64,000 nt of DNA from an uncultured Candidatus Poseidoniales archaeon (GCA_905181785.1 CAJIZC010000010.1:1-64000), one strand, 5' to 3'; shown: positions 26,824 through 36,708, counted from the stretch's first letter. Numbers and translations: made by a program. Notes: a model not told the origin generated them from the letters alone.

Positions 26824-28032
26824 ATGAACATCCATGAATACCAAGGAAAAATGCTGCTACGAGCTGCCGGAGTTCCCGTGCTTGAAGGCGTTCACTGCAC
26901 CACTGTGGACCAAGCTCTCAACGCCTATGACAACCTTGGAAGCAAGGTTGTTGCGGTGAAATCTCAAATCCATGCTGGTGGTCGAGGCAAAGGCACCGTC
27001 ATGAACCCCTCATCCAGAGCAACCGTGATGGAAGGCGGCGTTAAAATTGCTTTTTCAAAAGAGGAAGTCAACACCTACGCAACCAACATCCTTGGCAACC
27101 TCCTTGTCACCATTCAAACCGGTGATGAAGGGAAAATTGTCAGCAACCTGTACATTGAGGCAGGGTGTGACATCGCACACGAATACTACCTCGCACTGCT
27201 TGTCGACCGCGACAACAAATCGGTCTTGATCATGGCTTCCACCGAGGGAGGCATGGACATCGAAGAAGTGGCCGAGCACACTCCTGAGTTGATTCACAAG
27301 GTCGTCGTTGATGGAAATGTGGGCTTGCTTGGGTTCCAAAAGCGAGACCTGGGCATGGCACTTGGCCTCAAGGGTGGAGCATTGAAATCCTTTGGAAAAC
27401 TTCTCTCCTCCATGTACACCATGTTTTGCGCAGAGGATTGCGCCATGGTGGAAATCAACCCGCTTGTCCGCACAGGCGCTGATGAAATGGTGGCTTTGGA
27501 CGCTAAAATCTCGTTTGACGAGAACGCTGAATTCCGCCACAAGAACTGGGACGACCTCCGAGACCTTTCCGAAGAAGAGGATACGGAAATCCGGGCCAAA
27601 GAAACTGGCCTGTCCTATGTCAAACTCGACGGAAACATTGGCTGCTTGGTCAACGGCGCAGGATTAGCAATGGCAACAATGGATGTCATCAAACTCTACG
27701 GCGGCGAACCTGCGAACTTCCTCGACGTAGGCGGCGGCGCTGACGAAGAGCAAGTGAAAACTGCGTTCTCAATCATCCTTGAAGACCCAAACGTCAAGGG
27801 TATTCTCGTCAATATTTTTGGCGGCATCATGCGGTGTGACATCATTGCACGTGGCGTCATTGCTGCAACTGAGGCTCTCTCTTTGCAAGTCCCACTCGTG
27901 GTCCGACTTGCGGGCACCAACGTTGATGAAGGCAAGGCAATCCTTGCTGCCTCAACGCTCAACATCCACCCTGCTGATGACTTAGCAGAAGGCGCTCAAA
28001 AGATTGTAGCGCTCATTGGAGGTGAAGAATAA
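26824..28032 (+). CDS. sucC: Succinate-CoA ligase (ADP/GDP-forming) beta subunit
   Basis: ATP-grasp subunit that, with SucD, converts succinyl-CoA to succinate with nucleotide triphosphate formation. [18 protein letters not shown] is the standard N-terminus. [16 protein letters not shown] binds nucleotide, MVEINPLV binds metal, and [16 protein letters not shown] is the C-terminal domain signature. I start at ATG 26824 (GGAGAG just before). A GTG at 26782 is in frame and has a stronger AAGGAGG site upstream; it would add 14 residues (see 26767-26784). sucD follows with no gap. Confidence 0.95.
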   Translation: MNIHEYQGKMLLRAAGVPVLEGVHCTTVDQALNAYDNLGSKVVAVKSQIHAGGRGKGTVMNPSSRATVMEGGVKIAFSKEEVNTYATNILGNLLVTIQTGDEGKIVSNLYIEAGCDIAHEYYLALLVDRDNKSVLIMASTEGGMDIEEVAEHTPELIHKVVVDGNVGLLGFQKRDLGMALGLKGGALKSFGKLLSSMYTMFCAEDCAMVEINPLVRTGADEMVALDAKISFDENAEFRHKNWDDLRDLSEEEDTEIRAKETGLSYVKLDGNIGCLVNGAGLAMATMDVIKLYGGEPANFLDVGGGADEEQVKTAFSIILEDPNVKGILVNIFGGIMRCDIIARGVIAATEALSLQVPLVVRLAGTNVDEGKAILAASTLNIHPADDLAEGAQKIVALIGGEE

Positions 28033-28956
28033 ATGGCTATTTGGATTGAAGAAGACGCAAAGGTGCTGGTTCAAGGCATCACTGGAAAGCAAGGTATGTT
28101 TCACGCAGACAAGATGGTCGAGTACGGCACAAACATCGTCGGCGGCTGCACACCTGGAAAAGGCGGTCAAACCGTTGATCTTCAAGGGAAGCCGTTTCCG
28201 GTATGGGACAGCATGACCGCAGCGATCACCGAAACCGACGCTGATGCTACCGTCATCTATGTGCCACCACCGTTTGCCGGTGAAGCAATCATGGAAGCTG
28301 CTGATGCGTTCGATTCCGTCAAAGGAGAAGGCGTCATCGTTTGCATCACCGAAGGCATTCCGACCCTCGACATGGTCAAGGCTGTCGCTTATGTGAACAA
28401 CAGACCTGGTGTGCGTCTCATTGGACCAAATTGCCCAGGAATCATCACGCCGGGTGAAACTGGCGGTGCTAAAATCGGCATTATGCCAGGCCACATTCAT
28501 GCCAAGGGGCGCATTGGAATTGTTTCTAAATCAGGAACTTTAACCTACGAGGCTGTTGCCCAAACCATGAGCATCGATGAAGGTCAATCGACATGCATCG
28601 GTATTGGTGGCGACCCCGTCAACGGGACCGGATTCATCGAATGCCTCGCTGCATTCCAAAACGATCCTCAAACTGAAGCCATCATCATGATCGGCGAAAT
28701 CGGTGGGAACGCAGAACAGGAAGCTGCAGCGTGGGCTGCAACCAACGTCACCAAACCAATCGTAGGTTTCGTTGCTGGTGCTACCGCCCCTCCTGGAAAG
28801 CGAATGGGACACGCCGGCGCCATCATCTCAGGTGGCAAAGGAACCGCAGAAGAGAAATTCGAAGCGTTCCGAGAAGCAGGTATTGCCTGCGCAATGGACC
28901 CCTCTGAACTGGGCAAAGTACTCTTGGAATCACTCAAGACTGCTGGCTTGCGATGA
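28033..28956 (+). CDS. sucD: Succinate-CoA ligase alpha subunit
   Basis: CoA-binding subunit, 307 residues. [16 protein letters not shown] and the CTPGKGGQT block form the CoA site, [14 protein letters not shown] is the signature, and RMGHAGAI holds the active-site histidine that is phosphorylated. SKSGTLTYE is also conserved. The ATG directly follows the sucC TAA, so the two subunits are translated together in equal amounts. Acts in the TCA cycle in the cytoplasm. Confidence 0.97.
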   Translation: MAIWIEEDAKVLVQGITGKQGMFHADKMVEYGTNIVGGCTPGKGGQTVDLQGKPFPVWDSMTAAITETDADATVIYVPPPFAGEAIMEAADAFDSVKGEGVIVCITEGIPTLDMVKAVAYVNNRPGVRLIGPNCPGIITPGETGGAKIGIMPGHIHAKGRIGIVSKSGTLTYEAVAQTMSIDEGQSTCIGIGGDPVNGTGFIECLAAFQNDPQTEAIIMIGEIGGNAEQEAAAWAATNVTKPIVGFVAGATAPPGKRMGHAGAIISGGKGTAEEKFEAFREAGIACAMDPSELGKVLLESLKTAGLR

Positions 28957-28987
28957 AGCCAATAACCTGCATCAAAAAGCAAGTCCC

Positions 28988-30289
28988 ATGGCCAAAGTGC
29001 GGACCTTCGATACCGGAGTTCTGCAAAAGCACTACGAGCAAGCACCACATCTTGATTTGAGTTGGCTCACAAAGGCTTCCCGTCACCAATATCGATGGCG
29101 ATGCACGAAGAACAGGTGGCATACGGCTCAACGGCAAATTCGAAGCGGCGAAGTGTTGGCCAAAAGCACAAGGCAGAACACACCTCAAGACATGTATGTC
29201 TCGACAAGTGCGTGGCTCAATCCAGTGAACCTTCCACGGCTCAAAGACACAACCGTACCGCATCCAGTTTTGATTGATCATTTGATCGTCTTCGACATCG
29301 ACATCCCGCCGTTCTGCAGAGCGAACATGGAAAAAGCGAGAAGGGCGGCTGTAAGCCTTCTTGATTGGGTTGAAGAGGAATGTCAGGTGGAGAGGATTCA
29401 CATCGTTTTTTCCGGCAGCAAGGGGTTTCATTTAGTGTTCAGAGACAAGGACCGATCGTTCTTCGGCATTCCTGATCCAAGGGAGCGAGAAACAGCCGTT
29501 CGAGAAGCACGAAAGGCTTTGCTTGCACGGGTGCTCGATGCAGGTCACCCCGTCGATGCTGGCATCACTGCAGACACGAGGCGCATCATACGCCTCCCTG
29601 GCTCCTTGCACGGGTCCACTGGCTGGCAGTGCGCCATTATTTCGGAGGAACAACTCCGCTCCCCGTTCAAATCTTGGATGAAGCATCTTCCTCGCCATGC
29701 CGCAGCCGTGCCAATGCCGCGCAAAGCGAAGTTGGGGGGAATCAAACCAGGTAAAGGCAAAACCAAGCAAGAACCAACCGAACCCTCGCCTTACACCTCG
29801 ATCGAATTGAGCACTCATGTGACGGGTACGAAGGACAGGAATGCGATCGTCGCCTGGTTGCCACGTTCGTGGGGTTCCATCGAGCGCACAGTGAAGAAGG
29901 TGCAAGAACTCCTTGAGCAGCACGCACTAGGTTCGGCCTTGCTTTGGACCGATGGAAAGGCGGTTTTAATGATGATACCACGCGCCTACCCACGGGTAAA
30001 GGCGGCTAAGATTTGCAGAAAAATTGGACTGCCTCGTACCGCTGAATCGATGCTTGCTAACGATCACCATTGGGTTCGAATCTCCGCCCGTCAATGGCAA
30101 AAGGAGGGCTGGGACCAAGACCTCGAACCGCTTTGCGTGCTTCGACAAACCGATCTCAGAGAAGTTACGACACCATGGTCTGCTTCTCATTTGGAGATGG
30201 CTGATCGGCTTGAACTCCCCCTTAATGTGGCTGATGAAGCGTGTTCAGGCTCAAAAGAACCTGCAATCCGCATCGTAAAGCGATCCTAA
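28988..30289 (+). CDS. priS: DNA primase small subunit-like (PriS, archaeo-eukaryotic primase)
   Basis: 433 residues. The archaeo-eukaryotic primase motifs are present in order: the acidic pair VFDIDI (Asp103, Asp105), the nucleotide-binding FSGSKGFHLVF (142-151), and TADTRRIIRLPGSLHG with His208. This is the PriS catalytic core that makes RNA/DNA primers with PriL. The N-terminal 95 residues and the C-terminal 200, including a basic Pro/Lys-rich linker (about 243-265), are not recognisable to me. Starts 31 bp after sucD on the same strand. I saw no PriL in the window. Confidence 0.85.
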   Translation: MAKVRTFDTGVLQKHYEQAPHLDLSWLTKASRHQYRWRCTKNRWHTAQRQIRSGEVLAKSTRQNTPQDMYVSTSAWLNPVNLPRLKDTTVPHPVLIDHLIVFDIDIPPFCRANMEKARRAAVSLLDWVEEECQVERIHIVFSGSKGFHLVFRDKDRSFFGIPDPRERETAVREARKALLARVLDAGHPVDAGITADTRRIIRLPGSLHGSTGWQCAIISEEQLRSPFKSWMKHLPRHAAAVPMPRKAKLGGIKPGKGKTKQEPTEPSPYTSIELSTHVTGTKDRNAIVAWLPRSWGSIERTVKKVQELLEQHALGSALLWTDGKAVLMMIPRAYPRVKAAKICRKIGLPRTAESMLANDHHWVRISARQWQKEGWDQDLEPLCVLRQTDLREVTTPWSASHLEMADRLELPLNVADEACSGSKEPAIRIVKRS

Positions 30290-30386
30290 CAGGTGAACAT
30301 TATATGCTACCCAAACCAGGGTTATTTGTTCCTAAGAGAGCCGGAAGGCAATGACCAAAAATCGATTCGATTGATGAATTCACATC

Positions 30387-30424
30387 GGTTGTGGCGCATG
30401 GGAACAGCGCCACAGCCACTTTTT
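30387..30424 (+). terminator. GC-rich hairpin with T-tract (candidate terminator)
   Basis: An 11-bp stem (GGTTGTGGCGC pairing with GCGCCACAGCC, one T-G pair) with a 9-nt loop, followed by TTTTT at 30420-30424. It lies about 100 bp downstream of priS and 140 bp before the next plus-strand gene. It looks like an intrinsic-type terminator, although archaeal termination usually needs only the T-tract. The rest of the 277-bp gap (30290-30566) shows no gene. Confidence 0.55.
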
Positions 30425-30566
30425 ACTCCAATAAGCAACGCTATGGAACGCTTTAGAGGCTGAAAGATTATGTGCTCAAGCGATTGTATGCGGATAAGGA
30501 TTGGTGCTTTGGCCCTCTCCATTTGAAATTCGCAAGAGCGGGAAAGAACACCAGTGAGGGATTCAA

Positions 30567-32276
30567 ATGAATATTTATGGCGTCATCCTGTTTCTTATTT
30601 TTGCCGGAGGCTCAGGAATCTTCGCCATCTTGGCGATGACCAACGACGTCACTGCAATCACCACAGATGGAACCGTTTTGGAAGGCACCACCTGGAGCGA
30701 ATACGAAGGAACCAGAGAAGAATGCGCAGAAATGGGGTACTACTATGACGAGTATGGTGATGAATACGAAGAGTGTGACCGATACGAGACAATTACCTAC
30801 TACAAGTGCAGTTCTGCGGTTGATTTCAGCTACACGCTTGCAGACGATCCTGACGGGAACCTCATCGGGAAGGAAGAGACAGTAACCTGGGGCGAGAGTT
30901 CAACTCCATGCTTGAACAACATTAAATCAGCGTATGCAGTCAACAAAACTGTCACCGTGCATTACCTTTCAGACAGCCCAAATGATGGTTCGCTGACCGA
31001 ACAATTCCCTCCTAGCTTGGGGTACTTTTGCTGCTCCTTGTGCTTCGGCCTGCTCGCAATTCCTGCACTCGTGGTCATGCTGACGAGGAAGGGTCCAACC
31101 GTGGGGGTCAAAACGGGTGGGATGCTTCCCGGGCTCGGCCGTCAACGGGTCCCAATCTCGGCGCCAATCGACTCGAACACGATGGGAGCCCAACCGATGT
31201 ATAACGTCCCCACTTCCCAAAACTCCGGACAAAACAACCAATCCGGTGGAATGCGTGCTGGCGGAATGGGTGCTGGTGGAATGATGATGATGGCATCCGG
31301 TGCGGCAGGAGGAGCAGCATACAACCCTGCCAGGCCCCAAGCACAAGCGGTTAACGGAGGAAGTGCATCTCGAGGGCAGTTACAAACCATTTCGGAACAG
31401 TTGAGTCAAAATATCCAAAACATTGGAGAAAACTCTCACCTCGAAGCAACGTGCGGACGAACAGGGAAACCTGTTGACGGAAAGTGGGCGAAATGGACAT
31501 TCGAATCGGTTGAAGAAATAGATGGATTGTATTGGGTCGTTGCGTCCTCAAAGAACACTCAAGTTTCAAACATGGACTCAAAAGCGAGGTTTGTACTCTC
31601 TGGGACCACCTATGATGACCTGATTGAATGTCATGCGTGGGAAGGGGGAACATGGACGCCTCATTTCAGTACTGGGAAACGAGATGGGATGGTTTTCGAC
31701 CCGAACAACCCACCTAAATCGGCGCCTTTAGCGGCCTCGATGGCTGGAGGGATTGCAGGTTCAAATGGAAACAGGCAAACCCAGAATACCCGCAGGCAAT
31801 CGTATTCTCCTTCCAAAATGCGAGGCTATGATCGAATCATCAATCAATTAAGGTTGAAGGACCAAACCCTTTCATCCCAAGGCGAAGCAATCAACAGAAT
31901 CACTGCATCAAACATGATGGACGAAAAAACGGCGACACAATTTGTAACGTCCCCTTACGTCCTCAAAGCACTCGGTCTTGCAGGGGCAGCAGGAGCAGGA
32001 GCAGCCATTGGCGCTGGCGTAAAGCAAGCATCTGAGTCGACTGAATCGAGGTTGGAAACCATGAAGAAAGAAGCCGCTGCTTTCTTTGACTCTGCGAAAC
32101 CAAAGGTGAACACTACGCCCTCCCGGCCAGTGGCCAAAGGCGAATCCGATCAGTGCCAGCATCCATCATGCACCACTTCAGTAAGTGCCTTTGATTTCAG
32201 GTGCTTTGATTGCCGCAGAAGGTTCTGTTCGGCCCATAAGGGCATGACCTTCCAGTGCTCTGATTGTGCAGATTGA
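30567..32276 (+). CDS. Two-TM membrane protein with low-complexity region and C-terminal zinc finger
   Basis: 569 residues. TM1 is at the N-terminus (YGVILFLIFAGGSGIFAILAM). A Cys- and Tyr-rich exterior loop (about 30-145) ends with VTVHYLSDSPNDGSL, reminiscent of DUF3592. TM2 is at about 152-172 (CCSLCFGLLAIPALVVML). A cytoplasmic Gly/Met/Asn-rich stretch (GGMRAGGMGAGGMMMM) and an Ala/Gly patch (GAAGAGAAIGAG) follow. The last 40 residues hold cysteines and a histidine spaced CX4C-X10-CX2C-X4-CX2H-X6-CX2C, like an AN1-type or related treble-clef finger. A role in protein or RNA binding at the membrane is inferred. Its 3' end meets the helicase gene 2 bp away. Confidence 0.75.
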   Translation: MNIYGVILFLIFAGGSGIFAILAMTNDVTAITTDGTVLEGTTWSEYEGTREECAEMGYYYDEYGDEYEECDRYETITYYKCSSAVDFSYTLADDPDGNLIGKEETVTWGESSTPCLNNIKSAYAVNKTVTVHYLSDSPNDGSLTEQFPPSLGYFCCSLCFGLLAIPALVVMLTRKGPTVGVKTGGMLPGLGRQRVPISAPIDSNTMGAQPMYNVPTSQNSGQNNQSGGMRAGGMGAGGMMMMASGAAGGAAYNPARPQAQAVNGGSASRGQLQTISEQLSQNIQNIGENSHLEATCGRTGKPVDGKWAKWTFESVEEIDGLYWVVASSKNTQVSNMDSKARFVLSGTTYDDLIECHAWEGGTWTPHFSTGKRDGMVFDPNNPPKSAPLAASMAGGIAGSNGNRQTQNTRRQSYSPSKMRGYDRIINQLRLKDQTLSSQGEAINRITASNMMDEKTATQFVTSPYVLKALGLAGAAGAGAAIGAGVKQASESTESRLETMKKEAAAFFDSAKPKVNTTPSRPVAKGESDQCQHPSCTTSVSAFDFRCFDCRRRFCSAHKGMTFQCSDCAD

Positions 32277-32278
32277 AA

Positions 32279-35065
32279 TCACTCATACACTGACTTTTGG
32301 TGAAGCCCGATGTGGGGCACTAAGCCCTGAAGTTGTGCGCTTTCGACCAATTGTTTGCCACTCCCGCTTCGAACATAGGTCACTTCACCTGGACTCACGT
32401 AATGATTCCAATAACGTTGGTACACCATCGCCCGTTCTTTGCTTGAAGCAAGGCAGGCGGGTACTGCGTGGTACATCATAACTGAAACACGCTGTTTTCG
32501 CAAGTAGACTGCCAACACCTCAGGCATCAACTTTGAGAGCCATGTTTCATCAAAAAACTGCGATGAACGCTCAACCACATACCTTGGCTTATCAAGAGGG
32601 CCGAGCGCCTCAGAAAGGGCTACGCTGAACATTTTTGCTTCCTCAGGCGTTGAATTCTTCAGGTGATAACGAATCCAACCACCTCCACGCTCCCCACCAG
32701 CTGGCCTGGCTACATGCGTCATCTCCCCTAATTCCCTCAGAGATTCAACGATGGCATTTGCAATGGCTTGCGTCAAGGATGAGTCGGTCCAAACCTGCTT
32801 TTCTTCACCAAATTGGAAACCGGAAGAAAATCCAGACGCAGGTTTAGCCTCGACGGCAGGTTTGGCTTCGATGCCAAAGGGTTCTCCAATCCCCCATAAC
32901 TCACGTGTATGCGATCTGCTTTTAGCGCGACGTATCATTTCTTCATTGAACAAACCCATCCCTTCACTGATCCCCTCTGGGCGTACATCATTGAACGCAG
33001 CATGGACGTGGCCTACTCCTTTTTCGATGGCACCATCGTCGCACACTCCATACAGTTGCTTGTGCTTCTGCTTGAACCGCTGATAATCGTCGAAACCTTT
33101 GGTGAATTCATCTGCAACACAAATAATGTCCCAATTGTTGGCCACCTTCTCTTTCCATTCCTTATCCAAACGGATGGAGCGCCCTCTCAGTTGATTGATG
33201 CTCATGCTGGTTGTGACAGTGGTCATGTCGACGAGGACGTTGATCCGAGAAGCATCCCATCCTTCCCCTAAAAGCCCTCGAGTTCCGACCAAGCAACGGG
33301 TGAACCCCTCTTGGAAAAATTCCGTGATCATCAGTGAATAGTACCGAGGAACCCAATGGCTGCCACGGCCATGAATCTCATGATAACCATCGTGTTCTTC
33401 TGCTGAAAAAGAAATTTTCAATTCACGCTCTTTCGCCCAAGCAGTCGCACGTTCCACGAAACGAGCGCACAAATCATCGTCGACAAGGACGGTGCTCCCG
33501 GTCATCAGAATCGGATCCAAATGATCACCAGCCTGGTGCTTTACGAGGGAGCGAAACACAGCAATAGCGCCCCCAGCCTCCTTATCGAGAACGCCCTCGA
33601 CGAGAGCCGTAGCGGAGGTTTTCTCGAAATCAGTCACAACAACCGCCCGAATGGAAGGGCCAAGGGTTTGCATTTCAGCGGTGATGATTTCATTCAACGC
33701 ATCGACTTTTGAGGAAGCATAGGCCATGACTCGGCCAACTGGTGAAGCGCAAGGGCGTGACCCAGTTTCAGTTATTTGAACGCCCAGCATACGCAATCGG
33801 TCAATAACGGATTTGGCAAGTTGGTGGTCTTTCTTGTGCTTTGACAAACGAAGTCCATAACGAACATAGCGATCAAGAACCGAACGAAGCATGCTCATTC
33901 TCGACCAAGATTCGTCGCTTATTTGCATCGAAAGAGGTGGCACATCTGATGGCAAGTTTTGGTTGTGCGTCAGAAGGTAACGCCGAGCGTTGTCTGCATA
34001 AACTTCATTCTTGCTTTGAAATTTAGTCCATGATAGCGATTCGCCGCGATGGTTCTTACGATCCTTCAAACTGTCATACACCCATTCGTCAAGCGATGGT
34101 ATTTGCTTGGTGTTTTGCTCAGCATCAGGGGTTCGCAAATCATTGAGCAAGGCTTCAAATTCATCATCAACGCTGGCGATGTACTGAAGTTCATGAGCCG
34201 CTGGCCGGACGAAATAGCACAGGTCCTGATAGGGAGCAAGGTTCTCCTGCCGAACCAGAGCCGGAACAGGAACTTCATAATCAACAGGTCCGAAAAAATC
34301 TTCATAACGTTTAGAATCAGTGGTGCTAAGTGATTCGGTATCAGGAGGCGTTGCTGTTAAGCCAAGAACAACCGGATCATCGAAAAACGCCCTTACCTCT
34401 GATAAAATCCTGCCCCAGTGATGCATGAGGTGATGGCATTCATCCAAGATGATCAAACCAATTCCCACCTCCTTTAGCCTGATTAAATTAGCCTTAGCGC
34501 TTTCATGAAGGGTCCACATGGCGTTGCCGTTTTTTGCAAAATCATCACGTACTTTCTTCCGATAGGTGCTGAGCCTTGATTTGTAATACTTCGAATTAGA
34601 TCCTGCGAGACTGGACTGCCAAGCATGAGCGGATTCCCGATCATCGGCTTGCCCGTCAGCCATCAATTTCTCAGCCCACAACTCAAGGGCGACCTGATCT
34701 AAATCTTCACCGCCTTTTCTCGGCATCGTGACCGATTGGTAGGTCAGTGAAGTCAACAAACCCGGATTTTTGGGATCGGTGCTGATCAAATCTTCTTTTC
34801 CATCGAGATCGAACAGGGAGGTTCTAGCAGCCCACTGGGCCTGTATGGCCGAATTTGGGGACAGGACAAGAGCAGGTTTACGGACGAGGTCCGACCAAAC
34901 ATAGAGTCCAAGAATGGTTTTTCCAGAACCTGGAGGGGCAACCACATGCAGTCGCTTCTCCCCGCGGCTCAATTGAGGCTTGATGATTGAAGCGGCTTCT
35001 TCTTGTGAAGGCCGGAGGGTTCCATCGAACCGAATGCTTCCGAAATCAAGCGGTGTGGTTGACAT
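32279..35065 (-). CDS. Superfamily 2 DEAD/DEAH-type helicase, 928 aa
   Basis: RecA-like domain 1: LRPSQEEA (Q-like motif), VVAPPGSGKT (Walker A, 43-50), LIILDECHH (Walker B DECH, 208-212) and LGLTATPP (about 234-241). Domain 2: VVTDFEKTSA, CLVGTRGLLGEGWDASRINVLVD and the arginine-finger motif NQLRGRSIRLD. About 100 residues (110-205) are inserted between Walker A and B, and a C-terminal region of about 250 residues has no domain I recognise. The overall layout resembles XPB/Rad25-like or restriction-type SF2 helicases. It follows the zinc-ribbon/repeat gene by 20 bp on the same strand, so the two are likely one transcription unit. Role in repair, transcription or defence is open. Confidence 0.85.
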   Translation of the reverse strand: MSTTPLDFGSIRFDGTLRPSQEEAASIIKPQLSRGEKRLHVVAPPGSGKTILGLYVWSDLVRKPALVLSPNSAIQAQWAARTSLFDLDGKEDLISTDPKNPGLLTSLTYQSVTMPRKGGEDLDQVALELWAEKLMADGQADDRESAHAWQSSLAGSNSKYYKSRLSTYRKKVRDDFAKNGNAMWTLHESAKANLIRLKEVGIGLIILDECHHLMHHWGRILSEVRAFFDDPVVLGLTATPPDTESLSTTDSKRYEDFFGPVDYEVPVPALVRQENLAPYQDLCYFVRPAAHELQYIASVDDEFEALLNDLRTPDAEQNTKQIPSLDEWVYDSLKDRKNHRGESLSWTKFQSKNEVYADNARRYLLTHNQNLPSDVPPLSMQISDESWSRMSMLRSVLDRYVRYGLRLSKHKKDHQLAKSVIDRLRMLGVQITETGSRPCASPVGRVMAYASSKVDALNEIITAEMQTLGPSIRAVVVTDFEKTSATALVEGVLDKEAGGAIAVFRSLVKHQAGDHLDPILMTGSTVLVDDDLCARFVERATAWAKERELKISFSAEEHDGYHEIHGRGSHWVPRYYSLMITEFFQEGFTRCLVGTRGLLGEGWDASRINVLVDMTTVTTSMSINQLRGRSIRLDKEWKEKVANNWDIICVADEFTKGFDDYQRFKQKHKQLYGVCDDGAIEKGVGHVHAAFNDVRPEGISEGMGLFNEEMIRRAKSRSHTRELWGIGEPFGIEAKPAVEAKPASGFSSGFQFGEEKQVWTDSSLTQAIANAIVESLRELGEMTHVARPAGGERGGGWIRYHLKNSTPEEAKMFSVALSEALGPLDKPRYVVERSSQFFDETWLSKLMPEVLAVYLRKQRVSVMMYHAVPACLASSKERAMVYQRYWNHYVSPGEVTYVRSGSGKQLVESAQLQGLVPHIGLHQKSVYE

Positions 35066-35085
35066 TGCTCAACGTCCTGTGAGCT

Positions 35086-36708
35086 TCACCGTGGACCTCG
35101 TTTAGGTCCCGAGGGGCCGCCACCGGGGCCGCCCTTAGGGGGACCGGAGCGCTTCGGAGGGCCACCTGACTTGCTTGGGCCTGGAGGGCCACCGCTCTTC
35201 TTTGGTGGACCGCCTGATTTGCTTGGCCCGGGTGGGCCGCCGCTCTTCTTTGGAGGACCACCTGATTTGCTTGGACCTGGAGGGCCACCGCTCTTCTTTG
35301 GAGGGCCACCTGATTTGCTTGGGCCAGGTGGGCCACCGCTCTTCTTTGGAGGGCCACCTGATTTGCTTGGGCCGGGTGGGCCACCGCTCTTCTTTGGAGG
35401 GCCACCTGATTTGCTTGGGCCGGGTGGGCCGCCGCTCTTCTTTGGAGGGCCACCTGATTTGCTTGGCCCGGGTGGGCCTGAGGAGCGGCCCGGTGGACCG
35501 GATTTCTTGACTGGCGCCTCTTCTTCTTCTTCTTCGAACATGGCGCCGCAGTGTGGGCATTCATTGTCGCTTTCCTTGACCAAGCCGTCGCATATTTCAC
35601 ACGCAAACATTTCTTCGTCATCTTCAGCTTCTTCGCCCAAGTTTTCGACTTCGCCGTCCTTCGATCGGAAAATGGAGAGGGTTGGAATTAAATCAAAGCC
35701 TTTGAGGGCAAGTTCGGTTTGAATTGCGTGCTCAAAAGCCTGCTTCAGATCGTCAGGAGTGTCTAAAACGCGCCCGTCGTCAACATAGGTGACGTTGATT
35801 TTCAGTTCACCGTCTTCAGATTTAGCTTGCGGCGTTTCAACAGCCACGCCCCGCTTTCGTGCAACTCGGCGAACAGCAACTTCGCACATCCTGCGAAGGA
35901 GCGCTTCGTCGGGTGCGTTCCCAGCCGGTTGCCCGAGCGCTCCTGCCATGACGTCTTTCGCCGGATTTGCACCTTCAACACGCAAGTGAGAGGGTAATTC
36001 CGCCCCAAGAGAAGCCAGGACATTTGTTGCCGGCGTTTGATTCATATTCAGCCATTGACTTCGACGTTCATCTTTCATGGCCCGCTCTGCTTCCGCCAAG
36101 CGGTTGACCATTGCATCGGTCGGTGAAGCGGAGGGATTGCTGGCCACCATTGTTCCACCCGGGTTGAACGAGGTCACACTTGATGGGTCTTTTTGTGGCG
36201 TTGCGCCACTGGAAAGAGTCGGGCCACGCATTTGCTGTGGTAAATCTGAGTGAGCGCCTCCGACCACGTTGGTTGGTTGTTGATTTTGCGGAGGTGCTTG
36301 TCCCATTTGGTTCGGGGGCATGCCTTGCTGTGGAGGGAACTGATTCATCTGGTTCGGGGGCATGCCTTGCTGTGGAGGGAATTGATTCATTTGGTTCGGA
36401 GGCAAACCTTGTTGGGGAGGGAATTGACCCTGAGGAATGTTTTGTTGTTGTTGAACGCCCATAGCGATCTGTTGAAGCACTTCAGGAGGAAGCCCACCTT
36501 CTTGAGTTTGGTTCATATCGCGCTGTTGACGAACCGCCTCTCCAGAGACGACGCCGAAATTTCTTCCGCCAGCAACATCTTGTCCGCCGAGGCCAACTGT
36601 GCCTGTGTTGGCAAAACTGCCAGCGCGTGAAGTTTCCTGCCGCGCCCCGCATTCAGGACAAAATATGCTGTCATCTGGGATAAGTTCCGCACACGAACCA
36701 CAATCCAT
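35086..36708 (-). CDS. Zinc-ribbon protein with Gln/Pro and Pro/Gly/Lys repeat regions
   Basis: 540 residues. An N-terminal zinc ribbon (CGSC...CPEC, residues 3-21) is followed by a Gln/Pro tract with three copies of FPPQQG(L/M)PPNQM. A conserved central domain (about 245-360) contains an alpha-beta block including RRMCEVAVRRVARKRGV. A second ribbon (CEIC...CPHC) precedes an acidic EEEEEE run, then seven 16-residue repeats of PPGPSKSGGPPKKSGG and a basic tail GPKRGPR. The start is ATG 36708, after GAGGGGG. The repeats are 48-bp tandem units in DNA (about 35163-35480). The tail is disordered and strongly basic, suited to binding nucleic acid. The SF2 helicase lies 20 bp downstream. Confidence 0.8.
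   Translation of the reverse strand: MDCGSCAELIPDDSIFCPECGARQETSRAGSFANTGTVGLGGQDVAGGRNFGVVSGEAVRQQRDMNQTQEGGLPPEVLQQIAMGVQQQQNIPQGQFPPQQGLPPNQMNQFPPQQGMPPNQMNQFPPQQGMPPNQMGQAPPQNQQPTNVVGGAHSDLPQQMRGPTLSSGATPQKDPSSVTSFNPGGTMVASNPSASPTDAMVNRLAEAERAMKDERRSQWLNMNQTPATNVLASLGAELPSHLRVEGANPAKDVMAGALGQPAGNAPDEALLRRMCEVAVRRVARKRGVAVETPQAKSEDGELKINVTYVDDGRVLDTPDDLKQAFEHAIQTELALKGFDLIPTLSIFRSKDGEVENLGEEAEDDEEMFACEICDGLVKESDNECPHCGAMFEEEEEEAPVKKSGPPGRSSGPPGPSKSGGPPKKSGGPPGPSKSGGPPKKSGGPPGPSKSGGPPKKSGGPPGPSKSGGPPKKSGGPPGPSKSGGPPKKSGGPPGPSKSGGPPKKSGGPPGPSKSGGPPKRSGPPKGGPGGGPSGPKRGPR
35163..35480. repeat. Coding minisatellite, about seven 48-bp direct repeats
   Basis: Tandem near-identical 48-bp units such as GGGCCACCGCTCTTCTTTGG plus ACCTGATTTGCTTGG. 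Each encodes one 16-residue repeat of the zinc-ribbon protein. Small third-position differences (ggaccacc/gggccacc, ccaggt/ccgggt) separate the copies. The reading frame is kept in all units. The repeat also produces long open frames on other strands, which are artefacts. Copy number is likely to vary between strains. Confidence 0.9.

Noticed and set aside
35163-35480. Possible CRISPR array
   Set aside because: The repeats are directly adjacent with no unique spacers, and they stay in frame inside a coding region.
35171-35722. Plus-strand open frame of 183 residues over the zinc-ribbon repeat region
   Set aside because: It arises from the 48-bp repeats read in antisense; it has no ribosome-binding site or domain, and other frames through the same repeats are open too.
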